DNA from: GCA-2687025 sp964473525
Lineage (GTDB): Bacteria > Poribacteria > WGA-4E > GCA-2687025
Assembly (NCBI GenBank): GCA_964473525.1
Contig: CAYYPK010000010.1
Coordinates: forward strand, 1-64,000
Direction: 5' to 3'
Length of the DNA: 64,000 nucleotides
The position numbers and the translations under genes were made by a program. A model generated the notes under the pieces. It made no database searches. It saw only the letters and a list, made by a program, of their open reading frames with translations, and was not told the DNA's origin. How positions within the stretch are numbered: position 1 is the first letter of the stretch; every line of letters starts with the position of its first letter. Positions 35,157 to 43,499 of this stretch are shown piece by piece.

Positions 35157-35357
35157 CTATGCTTCGGATCTTACCCGCCGGTAGAGCCACACGATGGCGT
35201 AGGCGATGCACGCCAGTAGCGTGAGCTTGACGGCGAAGCCGAAGACGCCCGTGAGTACGACGACGAGCGCGCCCACCGTGCTGATGAGGAGTCCCAGCCC
35301 CTTCCAGGCCAGGACGACGATCGCGATCCAAGCGAGGATCTTCACGAACAGGTTCAT
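35157..35357 (-). CDS. Small two-helix membrane protein
   Basis: Start ATG 35357 is preceded by GGGGGAG; the product is 66 residues. Two hydrophobic segments (about 5-26 and 28-55) are followed by a basic end, LYRRVRSEA. It lies 13 bases after the DUF4097-type gene and is the last member of that operon. This resembles small membrane proteins of envelope-stress operons (for example phage-shock PspC-like or YvlC-like neighbours), but no family motif is clear. Confidence 0.65.
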   Translation of the reverse strand: MNLFVKILAWIAIVVLAWKGLGLLISTVGALVVVLTGVFGFAVKLTLLACIAYAIVWLYRRVRSEA

Positions 35358-35370
35358 GTCTCTCCCCCGT

Positions 35371-36336
35371 CTACGATGATTCGCTCTGACGCAGAGCGAT
35401 GGACCCACCATTCGCTACGATATCGAACGTCGCGTCGCCGTCACCGACGCGCAGATGGTTTTCGCCAGCCAGCGGCGTACCCCACTGGGATTCGAAGACG
35501 CCGCCCGTGACCGTGTACGACACATCGAACTCGGAACCTGCGGCGATGTCGACGGTTACGCCGCCTCCCGCCGCTGAGAGCTTGTAGGCGCCGGTGTGGA
35601 CTGCGCCCAAGTCCGCGGAGATGCTTCCTCCGTTTGTCTCGGCGTCCACATCCTCGCTCCTCACTTCCGTCAGGTGGATGCTTCCTCCGATGAGGTTGAG
35701 ACTTAGCCGCGCCGCCACGTCGCGCACCCGCATGGATCCGCCAACGATGCGCGCCGTGAACGAGTCGAGATCGAGCTCATCGGCAGCCATCTGGCAGCCG
35801 GTGGCCTCAATGTACACCTTCGCTACGCTCGCCGGGATCGCTACCTCCAGAATCCCGCCGACGCCTTCGAACCGGGCGTGGTTGCGCGCGTCCTCGACAT
35901 CGGCGTAGCACATCGGCGCTGATACGCGCAGCCTGTCGGCGGCATTGCGAACCAGCCGAATCTCGCCGCCCTTCTGACTCACGTGTACGACCGACCCCGC
36001 CGCCATGTCGAACTCGCCGGTACCCTCGACGACGTTACGTCCGTCGCCCGCCGACGAGCCGTTGGGTCCGTCCCATGCCATCTCGGAGAAGCGCTTGCGC
36101 AGGTCGTCGAAGAAGCCCTCGACCTTCCCCGTGAACTTGGTGACGTCGATGCCCTTGATGTCGCGTTCGATACCTCGGAGCACCTCGTCCAGCTTCCACT
36201 CAGCCCTGCCCTTGCCCCTCCCAGTGGAGGGCTGATCGGCCTCGCTGAGCGCGTGCAGCAGTTGCTCCGCGTCATCCGTCGAGATCTTCCCCTCGCGCAG
36301 AAGATTCAGAACGATGACGCGTTCATTGGTCGTCAT
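35371..36336 (-). CDS. SHOCT-like plus DUF4097-type adhesin-like beta-repeat protein
   Basis: Start ATG 36336 gives 321 residues and overlaps the preceding gene by 14 bases. Residues 1-32 carry the motif LLREGKISTDDAEQLLHAL. Residues 110-321 are a beta-solenoid of the DUF4097 kind, with repeated GGS phrases (RIVGGSMRV, LIGGSIHL, NGGSISADLG, NGGSIAL). No membrane helix or signal peptide is seen. Proteins of this type occur in Gram-positive and uncultured bacteria as part of envelope-stress operons (YvlB/LiaX-like). A sensor or membrane-associated role is inferred. Confidence 0.75.
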   Translation of the reverse strand: MTTNERVIVLNLLREGKISTDDAEQLLHALSEADQPSTGRGKGRAEWKLDEVLRGIERDIKGIDVTKFTGKVEGFFDDLRKRFSEMAWDGPNGSSAGDGRNVVEGTGEFDMAAGSVVHVSQKGGEIRLVRNAADRLRVSAPMCYADVEDARNHARFEGVGGILEVAIPASVAKVYIEATGCQMAADELDLDSFTARIVGGSMRVRDVAARLSLNLIGGSIHLTEVRSEDVDAETNGGSISADLGAVHTGAYKLSAAGGGVTVDIAAGSEFDVSYTVTGGVFESQWGTPLAGENHLRVGDGDATFDIVANGGSIALRQSESS

Positions 36337-36721
36337 GTGCTGTCCCTTCGCGTCTCCTGCTCCCGGCTCCCGCGCCCGAGGGCGAGTCGTCTTCCACCTC
36401 AATCGTGATGGTGTGGTCCCGGTCTGACTTCGAGGAGCCCGCCTTCGCGGCCTTGCCGACGTTGCGCTTTATCTCCTCGACCTGCGCCCTCAGGTCGTTC
36501 TGCCGTTCGCGCAGAATCTCTCCGGCCTTCTGACCAATGTCCTCAAGGCCCTTCCGCACGTCCCGCGCCGTCCGCGAGAACACCTGATACGCGGGGCCGG
36601 TACCAGCCTTGCCGTTGGAATGGCCCCCGCCGTCGAGCGCTTCGATCAGGCGATTCCCTTCGTCGGCGCTCAGCTTCCCTTCCGCGATCATTCGTAGAAT
36701 TAGTAGCCGCTCTTGACTCAT
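36323..36721 (-). CDS. SHOCT-like domain and coiled-coil protein
   Basis: The product is 132 residues. Residues 8-30 carry the short motif MIAEGKLSADEGNRLIEAL, like that in the genes on both sides. A charged helix (about 55-95; KGLEDIGQKAGEILRERQND) is likely a coiled coil, and the C-terminus is acidic then basic. It overlaps the DUF2089 gene by four bases and the next gene by 14, so translation is coupled. It may oligomerise or pair with its neighbours through the shared motif. Confidence 0.65.
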   Translation of the reverse strand: MSQERLLILRMIAEGKLSADEGNRLIEALDGGGHSNGKAGTGPAYQVFSRTARDVRKGLEDIGQKAGEILRERQNDLRAQVEEIKRNVGKAAKAGSSKSDRDHTITIEVEDDSPSGAGAGSRRREGTAHDDQ

Positions 36722-37134
36722 GTGCTGGCGCCTCCGTCAACAGGGCTCAATTGGTTCAGCGCGCGGAGCAAGTCCTCGGCTTCCGCCGGCGACACCTTCC
36801 CCTCGTGCAGATCCGCGACGATCGTCTTCCGCTCGGCCGCGATTTCCTCGGCGGTCCATCGCTGCTCGTCGGACAGTCCGAGCTCGGCGATCACTCGGTT
36901 CAGCCGATTGCGCACCGTGGGATACGAGATGTCCAACTCGCGTTCGATTTCCCGCAGGTTGCCACGATTCTTGACGAACAGCACCAGGAAATCCTGGCCC
37001 TGCGGCGACAGCCGGGAGAATCGATTCCTCTCGAAGGAACCCTCAACCGCCAGGTCGCAGCTCGGGCAGTGATACCTGCTGATGCGGATATCGCCCGCGC
37101 ACGACGGGCATGTCGGAACTTCCGGCCGAAGCAT
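36718..37134 (-). CDS. DUF2089 family zinc-ribbon/HTH regulator
   Basis: The 138-residue protein has a zinc ribbon (Cys9/Cys12, Cys23/Cys26), a helix-turn-helix (about 57-82; NLREIERELDISYPTVRNRL) and a C-terminal motif LHEGKVSPAEAEDLLRAL (109-126). This is the layout of the DUF2089 family. It is the first gene of an operon with two more proteins carrying the same C-terminal or N-terminal motif. As a putative DNA-binding protein next to a promoter with inverted repeats, it probably regulates its own operon. Confidence 0.82.
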   Translation of the reverse strand: MLRPEVPTCPSCAGDIRISRYHCPSCDLAVEGSFERNRFSRLSPQGQDFLVLFVKNRGNLREIERELDISYPTVRNRLNRVIAELGLSDEQRWTAEEIAAERKTIVADLHEGKVSPAEAEDLLRALNQLSPVDGGAST

Positions 37135-37176
37135 TGCAAGGTCCAGACTTCGTGAAAGTGACCACCGTCATTCACC

Positions 37177-37205
37177 ATTGTAATGACCACAATGCACGAT
37201 GTCAA
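37177..37205 (-). promoter_or_regulatory. Promoter of the DUF2089 operon
   Basis: Read on the minus strand, TTGACA (37205-37200) and TACAAT (37182-37177) are spaced by exactly 17 bases, 42 bases before the ATG at 37134. It is one of the best promoter matches in the window. Confidence 0.7.
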
Positions 37206-37226
37206 GTGTAAGACTGCACATTGTGG
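37187..37226. promoter_or_regulatory. Candidate operator: inverted repeat flanking the -35 box
   Basis: CCACAATG (37187-37194) and CATTGTGG (37219-37226) are exact inverted copies whose centres are 32 bases apart, about three helical turns. A third half-site CATTGT (37176-37181) overlaps the -10 box. The set brackets the -35 and suits binding by a dimeric regulator, most simply the DUF2089 protein itself. Confidence 0.5.
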
Positions 37227-37285
37227 AGGGAAAGCATGTACAACGGCGAGGTCGCCGCTGTACATGCGGGGCTTGCACGAGGAAC

Positions 37286-38722
37286 TTACTCGCTGGCAGC
37301 GTCGAGCTCCAGGACCGTCAGGTCACCCAGCTCCTCGAGGGGCTTGTCGAACATCTCGCGCGCGCCGACCGTGACGATGCTCAGCCGGTCGGGATGTAGG
37401 TATGTCTGCGCGGCGCGCTGCACATCCTCCTTGGTGACCTTCGCGATGTTGGCCGTGTACGTCTCCATGAATTCCGGCGGATAGCCCAGGAAATCGATGC
37501 GCAAGTCCTGATGGGCGATCTGTGCGCTAGACGTATAGGCGAACACGAACGAGTTGATGTTCAGGCTCTTGGCCAGGTCCAGTTCCTCGTCGGTCACCAA
37601 CTCGCTCCGCATGCCTTCTAGGATGTCTCGGGTCACTTCGATAACCTCGCCGGTCGCATCAGGGCGCGTCACGCAGTACACATAGAATAGGCCCCGTTCG
37701 TTCATGCGTAGGTATGTCGATCCAACCTGGTAGCCGAGGCCGCGATTCGAGCGCAGCTCGCGTGGTAGGCGCGAAGTGAACAGTCCGCCCGCCCCAAGGA
37801 CGTTGTTCATCGTGACAATCGAGAACCAGTCGGGGTTCGTTCGCTTGACCCCCACATGGCCGAACCACACGGCCGCCTGTGGGATGTCCTTCTCGGCGTG
37901 GTATATCCCTGCGGCCTGGGGTAAATCCTCTACCTCCGGGGCCGACGAGTGGTCGATCACCGGGGCGGTCCACGTCCCGAACACCTCCTCGAGCGCCGCG
38001 ACGATCGTCTCCGTCTCGAAGTCACCGGAGATCGCGACGGAAATCCCGCCCGGCCGGTAGTGGGCGTCGTGGAAGGCCACCATATCGTCCCGCGTGATGC
38101 TCGAGATGCTCTCGACGGTCGCGGTGTTGGCGTAAGGGTGGTCGCCGAAGACCGCGTTGCTCAACTCGCGGCCTGCGATGCCGTAGGGATTGTCGTTCTG
38201 CCGACGCACGCCCTCCAAGGCTTGGTTCCGCGCGAGCTCGATCTTGTCCTCGCGGAACGCCGGATTCATGAGCACGTCCGCGAACATCTCGATGCCAAGC
38301 TCGATGTCCTTCTTCATCACGGACAGACGCATCGTGGCGTACTCGGAGCCCATCGACGACTCGACCGATCCCGCGATGAACTCCAGAGCGTCGTTCAGCG
38401 CATCGGGGTGACGCGTCACTGTGCCGCCTGTCCGCATGACGGACGCTGTTAGGCCGGCGAGGCCTACCTGGTCTGGCGGATCGTGGATATCGCCCGTGCG
38501 CACATACGCGAGCATTGCGAAGACGGGTAGTTCGCTGTCCGGGAGCATGTGCAGTTTCATCCCGTTCGACAGCGTCGCGCGCTCCGTCTTCGGCGGCGTG
38601 AAGTCGATCTCGGGGTATTCCAGGCCCTCCAGCACGGCGATCTCGGCGCCGACCGCGGCCGGGGTGAAGACGACTGTGGCCAAGCCGATGGCGAGGGCGG
38701 TGAGGATGTGTCGGTAGGTCAT
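37286..38722 (-). CDS. Exported M16 family peptidase, non-catalytic partner
   Basis: The 478-residue product has a clear signal peptide (1-25, ending AVGA). At the place of the zinc motif it reads VGLAGLTASV, so it lacks HxxEH. The second half has LRSNRGLGYQVGS, matching the Arg/Tyr pair of partner subunits. Its ATG overlaps the stop of the zinc-bearing M16 gene (ATGA). It should form a periplasmic heterodimeric peptidase with that protein. The first M16 pair of this window (796-3293) has no signal peptides, so the two pairs work in different compartments. Confidence 0.88.
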   Translation of the reverse strand: MTYRHILTALAIGLATVVFTPAAVGAEIAVLEGLEYPEIDFTPPKTERATLSNGMKLHMLPDSELPVFAMLAYVRTGDIHDPPDQVGLAGLTASVMRTGGTVTRHPDALNDALEFIAGSVESSMGSEYATMRLSVMKKDIELGIEMFADVLMNPAFREDKIELARNQALEGVRRQNDNPYGIAGRELSNAVFGDHPYANTATVESISSITRDDMVAFHDAHYRPGGISVAISGDFETETIVAALEEVFGTWTAPVIDHSSAPEVEDLPQAAGIYHAEKDIPQAAVWFGHVGVKRTNPDWFSIVTMNNVLGAGGLFTSRLPRELRSNRGLGYQVGSTYLRMNERGLFYVYCVTRPDATGEVIEVTRDILEGMRSELVTDEELDLAKSLNINSFVFAYTSSAQIAHQDLRIDFLGYPPEFMETYTANIAKVTKEDVQRAAQTYLHPDRLSIVTVGAREMFDKPLEELGDLTVLELDAASE

Positions 38723-40230
38723 TCGGCTGCCTCCGCGGCCGCCGGCTTCACGAGCGTGGCGACGGTGCGCTTCTGGGGGGTGAAGTACTCTGTGGCGACC
38801 GCCTGCACCTCTTCGGCGGTGATGCTATTCATGGTTTCCATCTGCGTCTGCACGTATCGCCAAGAACCGGCGACTAACTCGTAATACCCAAGTTGGAAGG
38901 ACATGCCCGAGTTCGAGTCCAGGCCCCGAATGAAGGATGCCTGGTTCTGGTTGCGCACCTTCTGGAGCTCACGCTCCGTCGGCGGCTCCTCCTTGAGGCG
39001 CTCCAGTTCTGCGTAGATCGCCGCCTCGACATCCCCGGGCGTGTGGGGATGCCGCGGCGTTGCCGACACCACGAATAGGTTGTCGTACCGCACGCCCGGC
39101 GCGCCGTTACCCGAACTCACGCTCACGGCGAGCTGCTGATCTACCACCAGCGCCTTGTAGAGCCGGGATGTCCGCCCGCCGGTAAGCACGCCGTTGATCA
39201 TGTCGAAGACGAAGTCATCGCGGCTCGGAACAGTCGGCTTGTGGTACCCGATACGCAACTGTGGCTCCGCGTCGAACTCGACGGTCACGCGCCGCTCGCC
39301 TCGCTGCACCGGCTCCTTCGTGCCTACGCGTTCAGGGATCTCCTGCGGGGCGATGCCGCCGAAGTAATGGCTCATGCGTTCGATCGCCCACTCTATGTCG
39401 ACATCGCCTACTATGGACACGATGCTGTTGTTGGGCGCGTAATACGTGCGGAAGAATGCCTCCGCCTCCTTCCGTCGGAGACGGTTCAGGTCGGACGTCC
39501 ACCCGATTGTCGGTCGCCCGTAGGGGTGAGCCACAAACGCGGCGGCGTAGAACGACTCATTGAGGAGGCCGCCGGGGCTTGACTCCACCATCTGCCGTCG
39601 CTCGGACATGACGACATCCCGCTCGGCATAGAACTCGCGGAACACGGGATCGCGCATCCTCTCCGCCTCGACGCGCATCCACAGCTCGATCTTGTTCGAC
39701 GGCAACTGCAGGTAGTAGACCGTCATATCACGCCCGGTTCCGGCGTTTAGCCCTGTCTCGCCGTGGTAGGCATAGAGCTCACCGATCTGGTTGCTGATGA
39801 TGTGCTGCTTCTGCTCTTCCTTCACCGCTTCGATCTCTGCGGTCACGGCTTCGAGACGCTCGGCGTCGCCGTCTTCGCCGGCGTCGCGCAGCGTGTCGTG
39901 CTCCTCGTAGAGCTCGTCCAGCTTCGCCATCAGGGGAACTTCAGCCTCGTAGTCGCGCGTCCCGATGGTGGTCGTGCCCTTGAACAGCATGTGCTCTAGC
40001 ATGTGGGCTATCCCGGTCTTGTTGACCGGCTCGTCTACGCCACCCGCCTTAACCCAGATGTTAAGGCTAACGGTGGGCGACTGCGGACGACGCATGAGCA
40101 GCAGCTTCATCCCGTTATCGAGCGTGTGCTCAACGACGCGTTCCTCAATGTCCTGCGCGACTAGCGGAGAGAACGCGCAAAGCGCGAGGCACCCCACGAT
40201 CATGGGGACAACTAGCCTCTTCGGTGTCAT
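38719..40230 (-). CDS. Exported M16 family zinc metallopeptidase, catalytic subunit
   Basis: Start ATG 40230 follows GGAGA; the product is 503 residues. The N-terminus is a signal peptide; it could be cut after PLVA, or lipidated at Cys14 (IVGC), and the sequence does not decide which. The zinc motif is HMLEH (76-80) followed by MLFKGT. An inserted charged helix (about 100-155, LDELYEEHDTLRDAGEDGDA) is unusual and probably a coiled coil. It likely cleaves peptides outside the cytoplasm together with the partner encoded immediately downstream. Confidence 0.9.
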   Translation of the reverse strand: MTPKRLVVPMIVGCLALCAFSPLVAQDIEERVVEHTLDNGMKLLLMRRPQSPTVSLNIWVKAGGVDEPVNKTGIAHMLEHMLFKGTTTIGTRDYEAEVPLMAKLDELYEEHDTLRDAGEDGDAERLEAVTAEIEAVKEEQKQHIISNQIGELYAYHGETGLNAGTGRDMTVYYLQLPSNKIELWMRVEAERMRDPVFREFYAERDVVMSERRQMVESSPGGLLNESFYAAAFVAHPYGRPTIGWTSDLNRLRRKEAEAFFRTYYAPNNSIVSIVGDVDIEWAIERMSHYFGGIAPQEIPERVGTKEPVQRGERRVTVEFDAEPQLRIGYHKPTVPSRDDFVFDMINGVLTGGRTSRLYKALVVDQQLAVSVSSGNGAPGVRYDNLFVVSATPRHPHTPGDVEAAIYAELERLKEEPPTERELQKVRNQNQASFIRGLDSNSGMSFQLGYYELVAGSWRYVQTQMETMNSITAEEVQAVATEYFTPQKRTVATLVKPAAAEAAE

Positions 40231-40274
40231 GGGGTTCTCCGTGACGGTGGATGGACGTGTCTCGAAGCCAGCGG

Positions 40275-40304
40275 AGTATACCACTCGCGCAAAAATGGCG
40301 GCAA
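40275..40304 (-). promoter_or_regulatory. Promoter of the exported M16 pair
   Basis: On the minus strand TTGCCG (40304-40299) and TATACT (40280-40275) are spaced by 18 bases, 45 bases before the ATG at 40230. Confidence 0.5.
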
Positions 40305-40384
40305 ACCGGGGGTGGTCGGAGCGAGCGGACGGGCCGCCGAGACAGAGCCCACGCGAGCGGCCGGTCGCACGATCGGTCGGCGCC

Positions 40385-41770
40385 CTAGGCCGACGCGGCG
40401 TCCACGAGCGAGCGCGCGGCGTCGAGCATCTCCTCACACATCGCGATGGAATCCCCCTCGGCGTATAGCCGGAGGACCGGCTCGGTGCCAGAGAAGCGGA
40501 ACATCAGCCAGTAGCCGTCGTCGCGCAGCAGCTTCACGCCATCGGTCGTGTCCACACGGGCGACCGGGGCTCCGCCTACCGCCGTCAGCGCGGCGGCGTC
40601 GGCTTCAACGCGCGCGCCGTCGACTCCCGGTACGGCAAGGTCGCGCCGGGCGTATTCCCAGCGGCCGTACTCCTCGGCGATGGCGGTCCACTCCTCGTCG
40701 AGCGAGCGTTCGAGGCGTGCCACGATCTCAGCCAGGATCAGGGCGACACGCACGCCGTCGCGCTCAGGGATGTACCCTGGCGCCCAGATGCCGCCGCTCT
40801 CCTCGCCGCCGACCAGGACGTTGCCCCGCCCGATCTCGCGCACGACGTGCTTGAATCCGATGGGCGTTGTCACGACCGGGGCGCCCAGGTCGGCCGCGAT
40901 GCGGTCGAGCAGCCCTGTCGTCGACACGGTCTTCACGATGCGACCTGTGTCTCCCCCGCGCAGCGCCGCCCGCGCCATGAGCGAGAGAATGCGGTGCGGA
41001 CTGAAGAACTCGCCCGAGGACGTCACCGCGCCGATCCGGTCGCCGTCGCCGTCAAGGGCGATGCCAAGGTCGGCGTTCTGGGCGAGCGTTGCCCTCTGTA
41101 GCATGTGGATGTGCGGGGGAATCGGCTCAGGATAGACGCCACCGAAGGACGGATTCGCGCCGTCGCGGATCTCAGTCACATCGTGGCCCGCCGCGCGCAG
41201 CGCGTCGCCAGCCACGCCTGACGCCGAACCGTGCATCGTGTCCACGACGATGCGTAAGGCCCGCCTCCCATCGCTCGCTGGGTGCATGGCGGTCATCCGG
41301 CGCAGATGTGCCTCCGCGATGTCCGCCTCGACCAGAGCTGCTGGCGGCCGCCGACGCGGGGGCGCGTCCACACACGCGGCGACCCGCCCCACTTGCTCCT
41401 CCGATGCCGACCCACCTTCGGCGGACTTGACCTTGATGCCGTTGTACTCGGGCGGGTTGTGACTCGCAGTGACCATGAGGCCCGCAGCGTGGCCACCGTC
41501 GACGACGGCGAGGGACACGGCAGGCGTCGTCACCGCCGATGTCGACAGCGTCACGGGGACGCCCGCCGCCGCTACGGTCTCGGCTACGTGCCGTCCCATG
41601 CGGTCGCTCAGGTATCGGCGGTCGTACCCGACGACGACGCCACGATCGGCCACGCCGTCGTCGTGGAGGGACGCGGCCACCGCCCGCGCCACGCGTCCGA
41701 CGTTCTCCAACGTGAAGTCGTCGCCGATGATGCCGCGCCAGCCGTCGGTGCCGAAGACTATGGGCGTCAT
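40385..41770 (-). CDS. Phosphomannomutase/phosphoglucomutase
   Basis: The 461-residue product has the phosphohexomutase motifs FGTDGWRGIIGD (start), the phosphoserine loop TASHNPPEYNG, the metal loop DGDGDR, GGEESGG for sugar binding and RFSGTEP for phosphate binding. It would convert mannose-6-phosphate to mannose-1-phosphate. It overlaps the GDP-fucose synthase gene by four bases, ending an operon with manC and gmd, so the mannose direction is most likely. GlmM or glucose activity is an alternative. Confidence 0.88.
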   Translation of the reverse strand: MTPIVFGTDGWRGIIGDDFTLENVGRVARAVAASLHDDGVADRGVVVGYDRRYLSDRMGRHVAETVAAAGVPVTLSTSAVTTPAVSLAVVDGGHAAGLMVTASHNPPEYNGIKVKSAEGGSASEEQVGRVAACVDAPPRRRPPAALVEADIAEAHLRRMTAMHPASDGRRALRIVVDTMHGSASGVAGDALRAAGHDVTEIRDGANPSFGGVYPEPIPPHIHMLQRATLAQNADLGIALDGDGDRIGAVTSSGEFFSPHRILSLMARAALRGGDTGRIVKTVSTTGLLDRIAADLGAPVVTTPIGFKHVVREIGRGNVLVGGEESGGIWAPGYIPERDGVRVALILAEIVARLERSLDEEWTAIAEEYGRWEYARRDLAVPGVDGARVEADAAALTAVGGAPVARVDTTDGVKLLRDDGYWLMFRFSGTEPVLRLYAEGDSIAMCEEMLDAARSLVDAASA

Positions 41771-42720
41771 GCGCGTGTCTGCTCATACCATTCGACGGTC
41801 TCGCGCAGCCCGTCGCGGAACGGCTTCTGCGCTTGGAAGCCGAACTCACGCTCCGCGCGGCTCGTGTCCAGCAGACGGCGCGGCTGCCCGTTCGGGCGCG
41901 ATGTGTCCCACGATATGCGACCCTCGTACCCAACGACCTCGGCGACCGTCTCCGCCAACTCGCGCATGGATATCTCGAAGCTGGAGCCGACGTTGACCGG
42001 CTCCGGGGAGTCGTAGAGGGCGGCCGCCCTTACGATCGCGCGCGCGCCGTCCTCTACGAACAGGAACTCGCGGGTAGGCGTGCCATCGCCCCAGCACACA
42101 ACCTCGCCGCGTCCCTCGTCGCGCGCCTCCATGAAGCGCCGTATCATCGCCGGGATGACGTGCGAACTGGCTTCGTCGAAGTTGTCGCCAGGGCCGTAGA
42201 GGTTCACCACGAGCAGATGCGTCGCGTTGTAGCCGTACTGCTGTGCGTAGGCCTGCCCCTGGACGAGCAACAGCTTCTTCGCGAAGCCGTACGGCGCGTT
42301 CGTCTCCTCGGGGTAGCCGTCCCACAGTTCATCCTCCACGAACGGGATGGAGCGGGGCGTCTTGGGGTACGCGCAGATAGTGCCGATGCCGACGAACTTC
42401 GAGGCGCCGTGTTCGCGCGCCTTCGCGAGAAGGAACAGGTTCATGCGGGCGTTGTCGTCGAAGATGGCGGCTGGCGCGTCGCGGTTGTACCCGATCCCTC
42501 CGACGACCGCCGCCGCGTGGATCACGAGCGTCGGCTGGAAGTCGCGGTACACGCGGTCTACCTCGGCCTCGACCCGCAGGTCGTACTCCTTGCTGCGAGG
42601 CACGCACACCTCGGCGACATGCGGCTCCAGCCTCCGTCGAACGACGGAGCCGAGGAAGCCGGCGCCGCCCGTCAGCAGGACGCGTTCGCCAGCGAGTCGC
42701 GATGCGATGTCAACGTGCAC
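41767..42720 (-). CDS. fcl: GDP-L-fucose synthase-like NAD-dependent epimerase/dehydratase
   Basis: The 317-residue product from GTG 42720 is an extended SDR. GGAGFLGS is its nucleotide motif and PYGFAKK holds the catalytic Tyr and Lys. It shows the GDP-fucose synthase phrases AAVVGGIGYNRDAPA, CAYPKTPRSIPFVEDELWDG, NLYGPGDNF, HVIPAMIRRF and REFLFVEDGA. It would epimerise and reduce GDP-4-keto-6-deoxymannose to GDP-L-fucose. Its Gmd partner lies two genes upstream in the operon. A closely related deoxysugar reductase is possible, but the synthase motifs fit well. Confidence 0.88.
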   Translation of the reverse strand: MHVDIASRLAGERVLLTGGAGFLGSVVRRRLEPHVAEVCVPRSKEYDLRVEAEVDRVYRDFQPTLVIHAAAVVGGIGYNRDAPAAIFDDNARMNLFLLAKAREHGASKFVGIGTICAYPKTPRSIPFVEDELWDGYPEETNAPYGFAKKLLLVQGQAYAQQYGYNATHLLVVNLYGPGDNFDEASSHVIPAMIRRFMEARDEGRGEVVCWGDGTPTREFLFVEDGARAIVRAAALYDSPEPVNVGSSFEISMRELAETVAEVVGYEGRISWDTSRPNGQPRRLLDTSRAEREFGFQAQKPFRDGLRETVEWYEQTRA

Positions 42721-42747
42721 GTTCAGCCCTCCGGCCGCTCGCCTACG

Positions 42748-43029
42748 CTACGGGGTCACCTCGACTCCCCGCCAGAACGCGACGTAGCCCTCGATGTGCT
42801 GCGCCTCCGGCTTGCAGTCCGGGTAGTACCATGCCGCGTCACCGTTCACTTCACCGTCTACGACCACGTCGTAGTAGCTGGCGTCGCCTTTCCAGCCTCA
42901 GTGCGTTGTGGTGTCGCTCTCGCGGAAGAACTGCCGATTCAGCGTCGCGGGCGGGAAGTAGTGGTTCGTCTCGACAACCCGTGTCTCGTCGCTCTCGGCG
43001 AGGGTGACGCCGTTCCATACTGCTTTCAT
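42748..43029 (-). CDS. DUF427 family protein with in-frame UGA at the conserved cysteine (candidate selenoprotein)
   Basis: From ATG 43029, with GGAGG seven bases upstream and ATGA overlap with the preceding gene, 94 codons run to a TAG at 42748. The only interruption is a TGA at codon 44 (42900-42898). The translation fits DUF427 throughout: KAVWNGVTLAESDETRVVE, NHYFPP, then TTTH-stop-GWKGDASYYDV and AAWYYPDCKPEA...IEGYVAFW. DUF427 proteins normally read Cys at the stop position (CPWKG-type motif). A perfect 7-bp hairpin with a GUG loop follows 30 nt later. Explanations are selenocysteine insertion, a nonsense mutation, or a base-call error at a Cys/Trp codon. The function of DUF427 is unknown. 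Confidence 0.7.
42858..42874 (-). promoter_or_regulatory. Possible bacterial SECIS hairpin
   Basis: CUACGAC and GUCGUAG pair perfectly (7 bp) around loop GUG. The loop begins 30 nt after the UGA of the DUF427-family gene. As I recall, bacterial SECIS elements have a short stem, a loop with G in its first positions, and a UGA-to-loop distance of about 16-37 nt, all of which fit. In GC-rich coding DNA such a palindrome can also arise by chance, so the element is only suggestive. Confidence 0.4.
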
Positions 43030-43499
43030 GCCTTATCCTCCGCGTGGGCGGGGTCGCGCCACGGTACGCAACGATGCGCGAACGTCTTCAGAGCGCGGCT
43101 CTTCACCACGATCACCTCCGGTTGGAGGGTATACGTGTACATATTCAGCAAAGACAGCACGTCGAGCAAGGCCGCGTACCCGGAGAAGCCGGACAGGTCC
43201 ATGTAGATCTTGGTGAACGACATGTCCAGAGCGAGGAGCGCCGGCATGTCGAACGCGTCGATGGCCTCGAAGCGGATGTGAGGGCGCATCTTACGCGCCC
43301 GTTCGATGCACTCCGGGCTGATGTCGGTCCCTATGACGTCGCTCGTGACGTCCGCTATCAGGTCGGTCGTCGTTCCCCACTCGCACCCGACCTCCAGGAC
43401 CACGTCCGAGGGCCGCACGTGCGTCCCGATTGTCGCGCGGTACTCCTTGACGCCCGTGGTTCCGACGTAGATCGTCTTCGGGCGCATCTGCCTGGCCAT
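43026..43499 (-). CDS. Class I SAM-dependent methyltransferase-like protein
   Basis: The 157-residue protein has the SAM motif VVLEVGCEWGTT and the acidic DISPECIERAR region following it. It is short for the family and ends after a strand that resembles EVIVVKSRAL. It overlaps gmd by one base and the DUF427 gene by four (ATGA), so it is part of the sugar-nucleotide operon. A role in modifying the deoxysugar or its precursor is possible, but no acceptor can be named. Confidence 0.7.
   Translation of the reverse strand: MARQMRPKTIYVGTTGVKEYRATIGTHVRPSDVVLEVGCEWGTTTDLIADVTSDVIGTDISPECIERARKMRPHIRFEAIDAFDMPALLALDMSFTKIYMDLSGFSGYAALLDVLSLLNMYTYTLQPEVIVVKSRALKTFAHRCVPWRDPAHAEDKA

Noticed and set aside
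42721..42747. A second, tighter hairpin directly after the UGA (GGCUGG with CCAGCU) as SECIS
   Set aside because: It lies at once after the UGA with its loop only six bases away, too close for the usual bacterial SECIS geometry; the hairpin at 42858-42874 fits better.
42898..42900. Interpreting the DUF427 frame as simply a decayed gene
   Set aside because: Not excluded, but no other disablement is present, translation signals are strong, and the UGA falls exactly on the family's cysteine; I kept it as a candidate selenoprotein instead.
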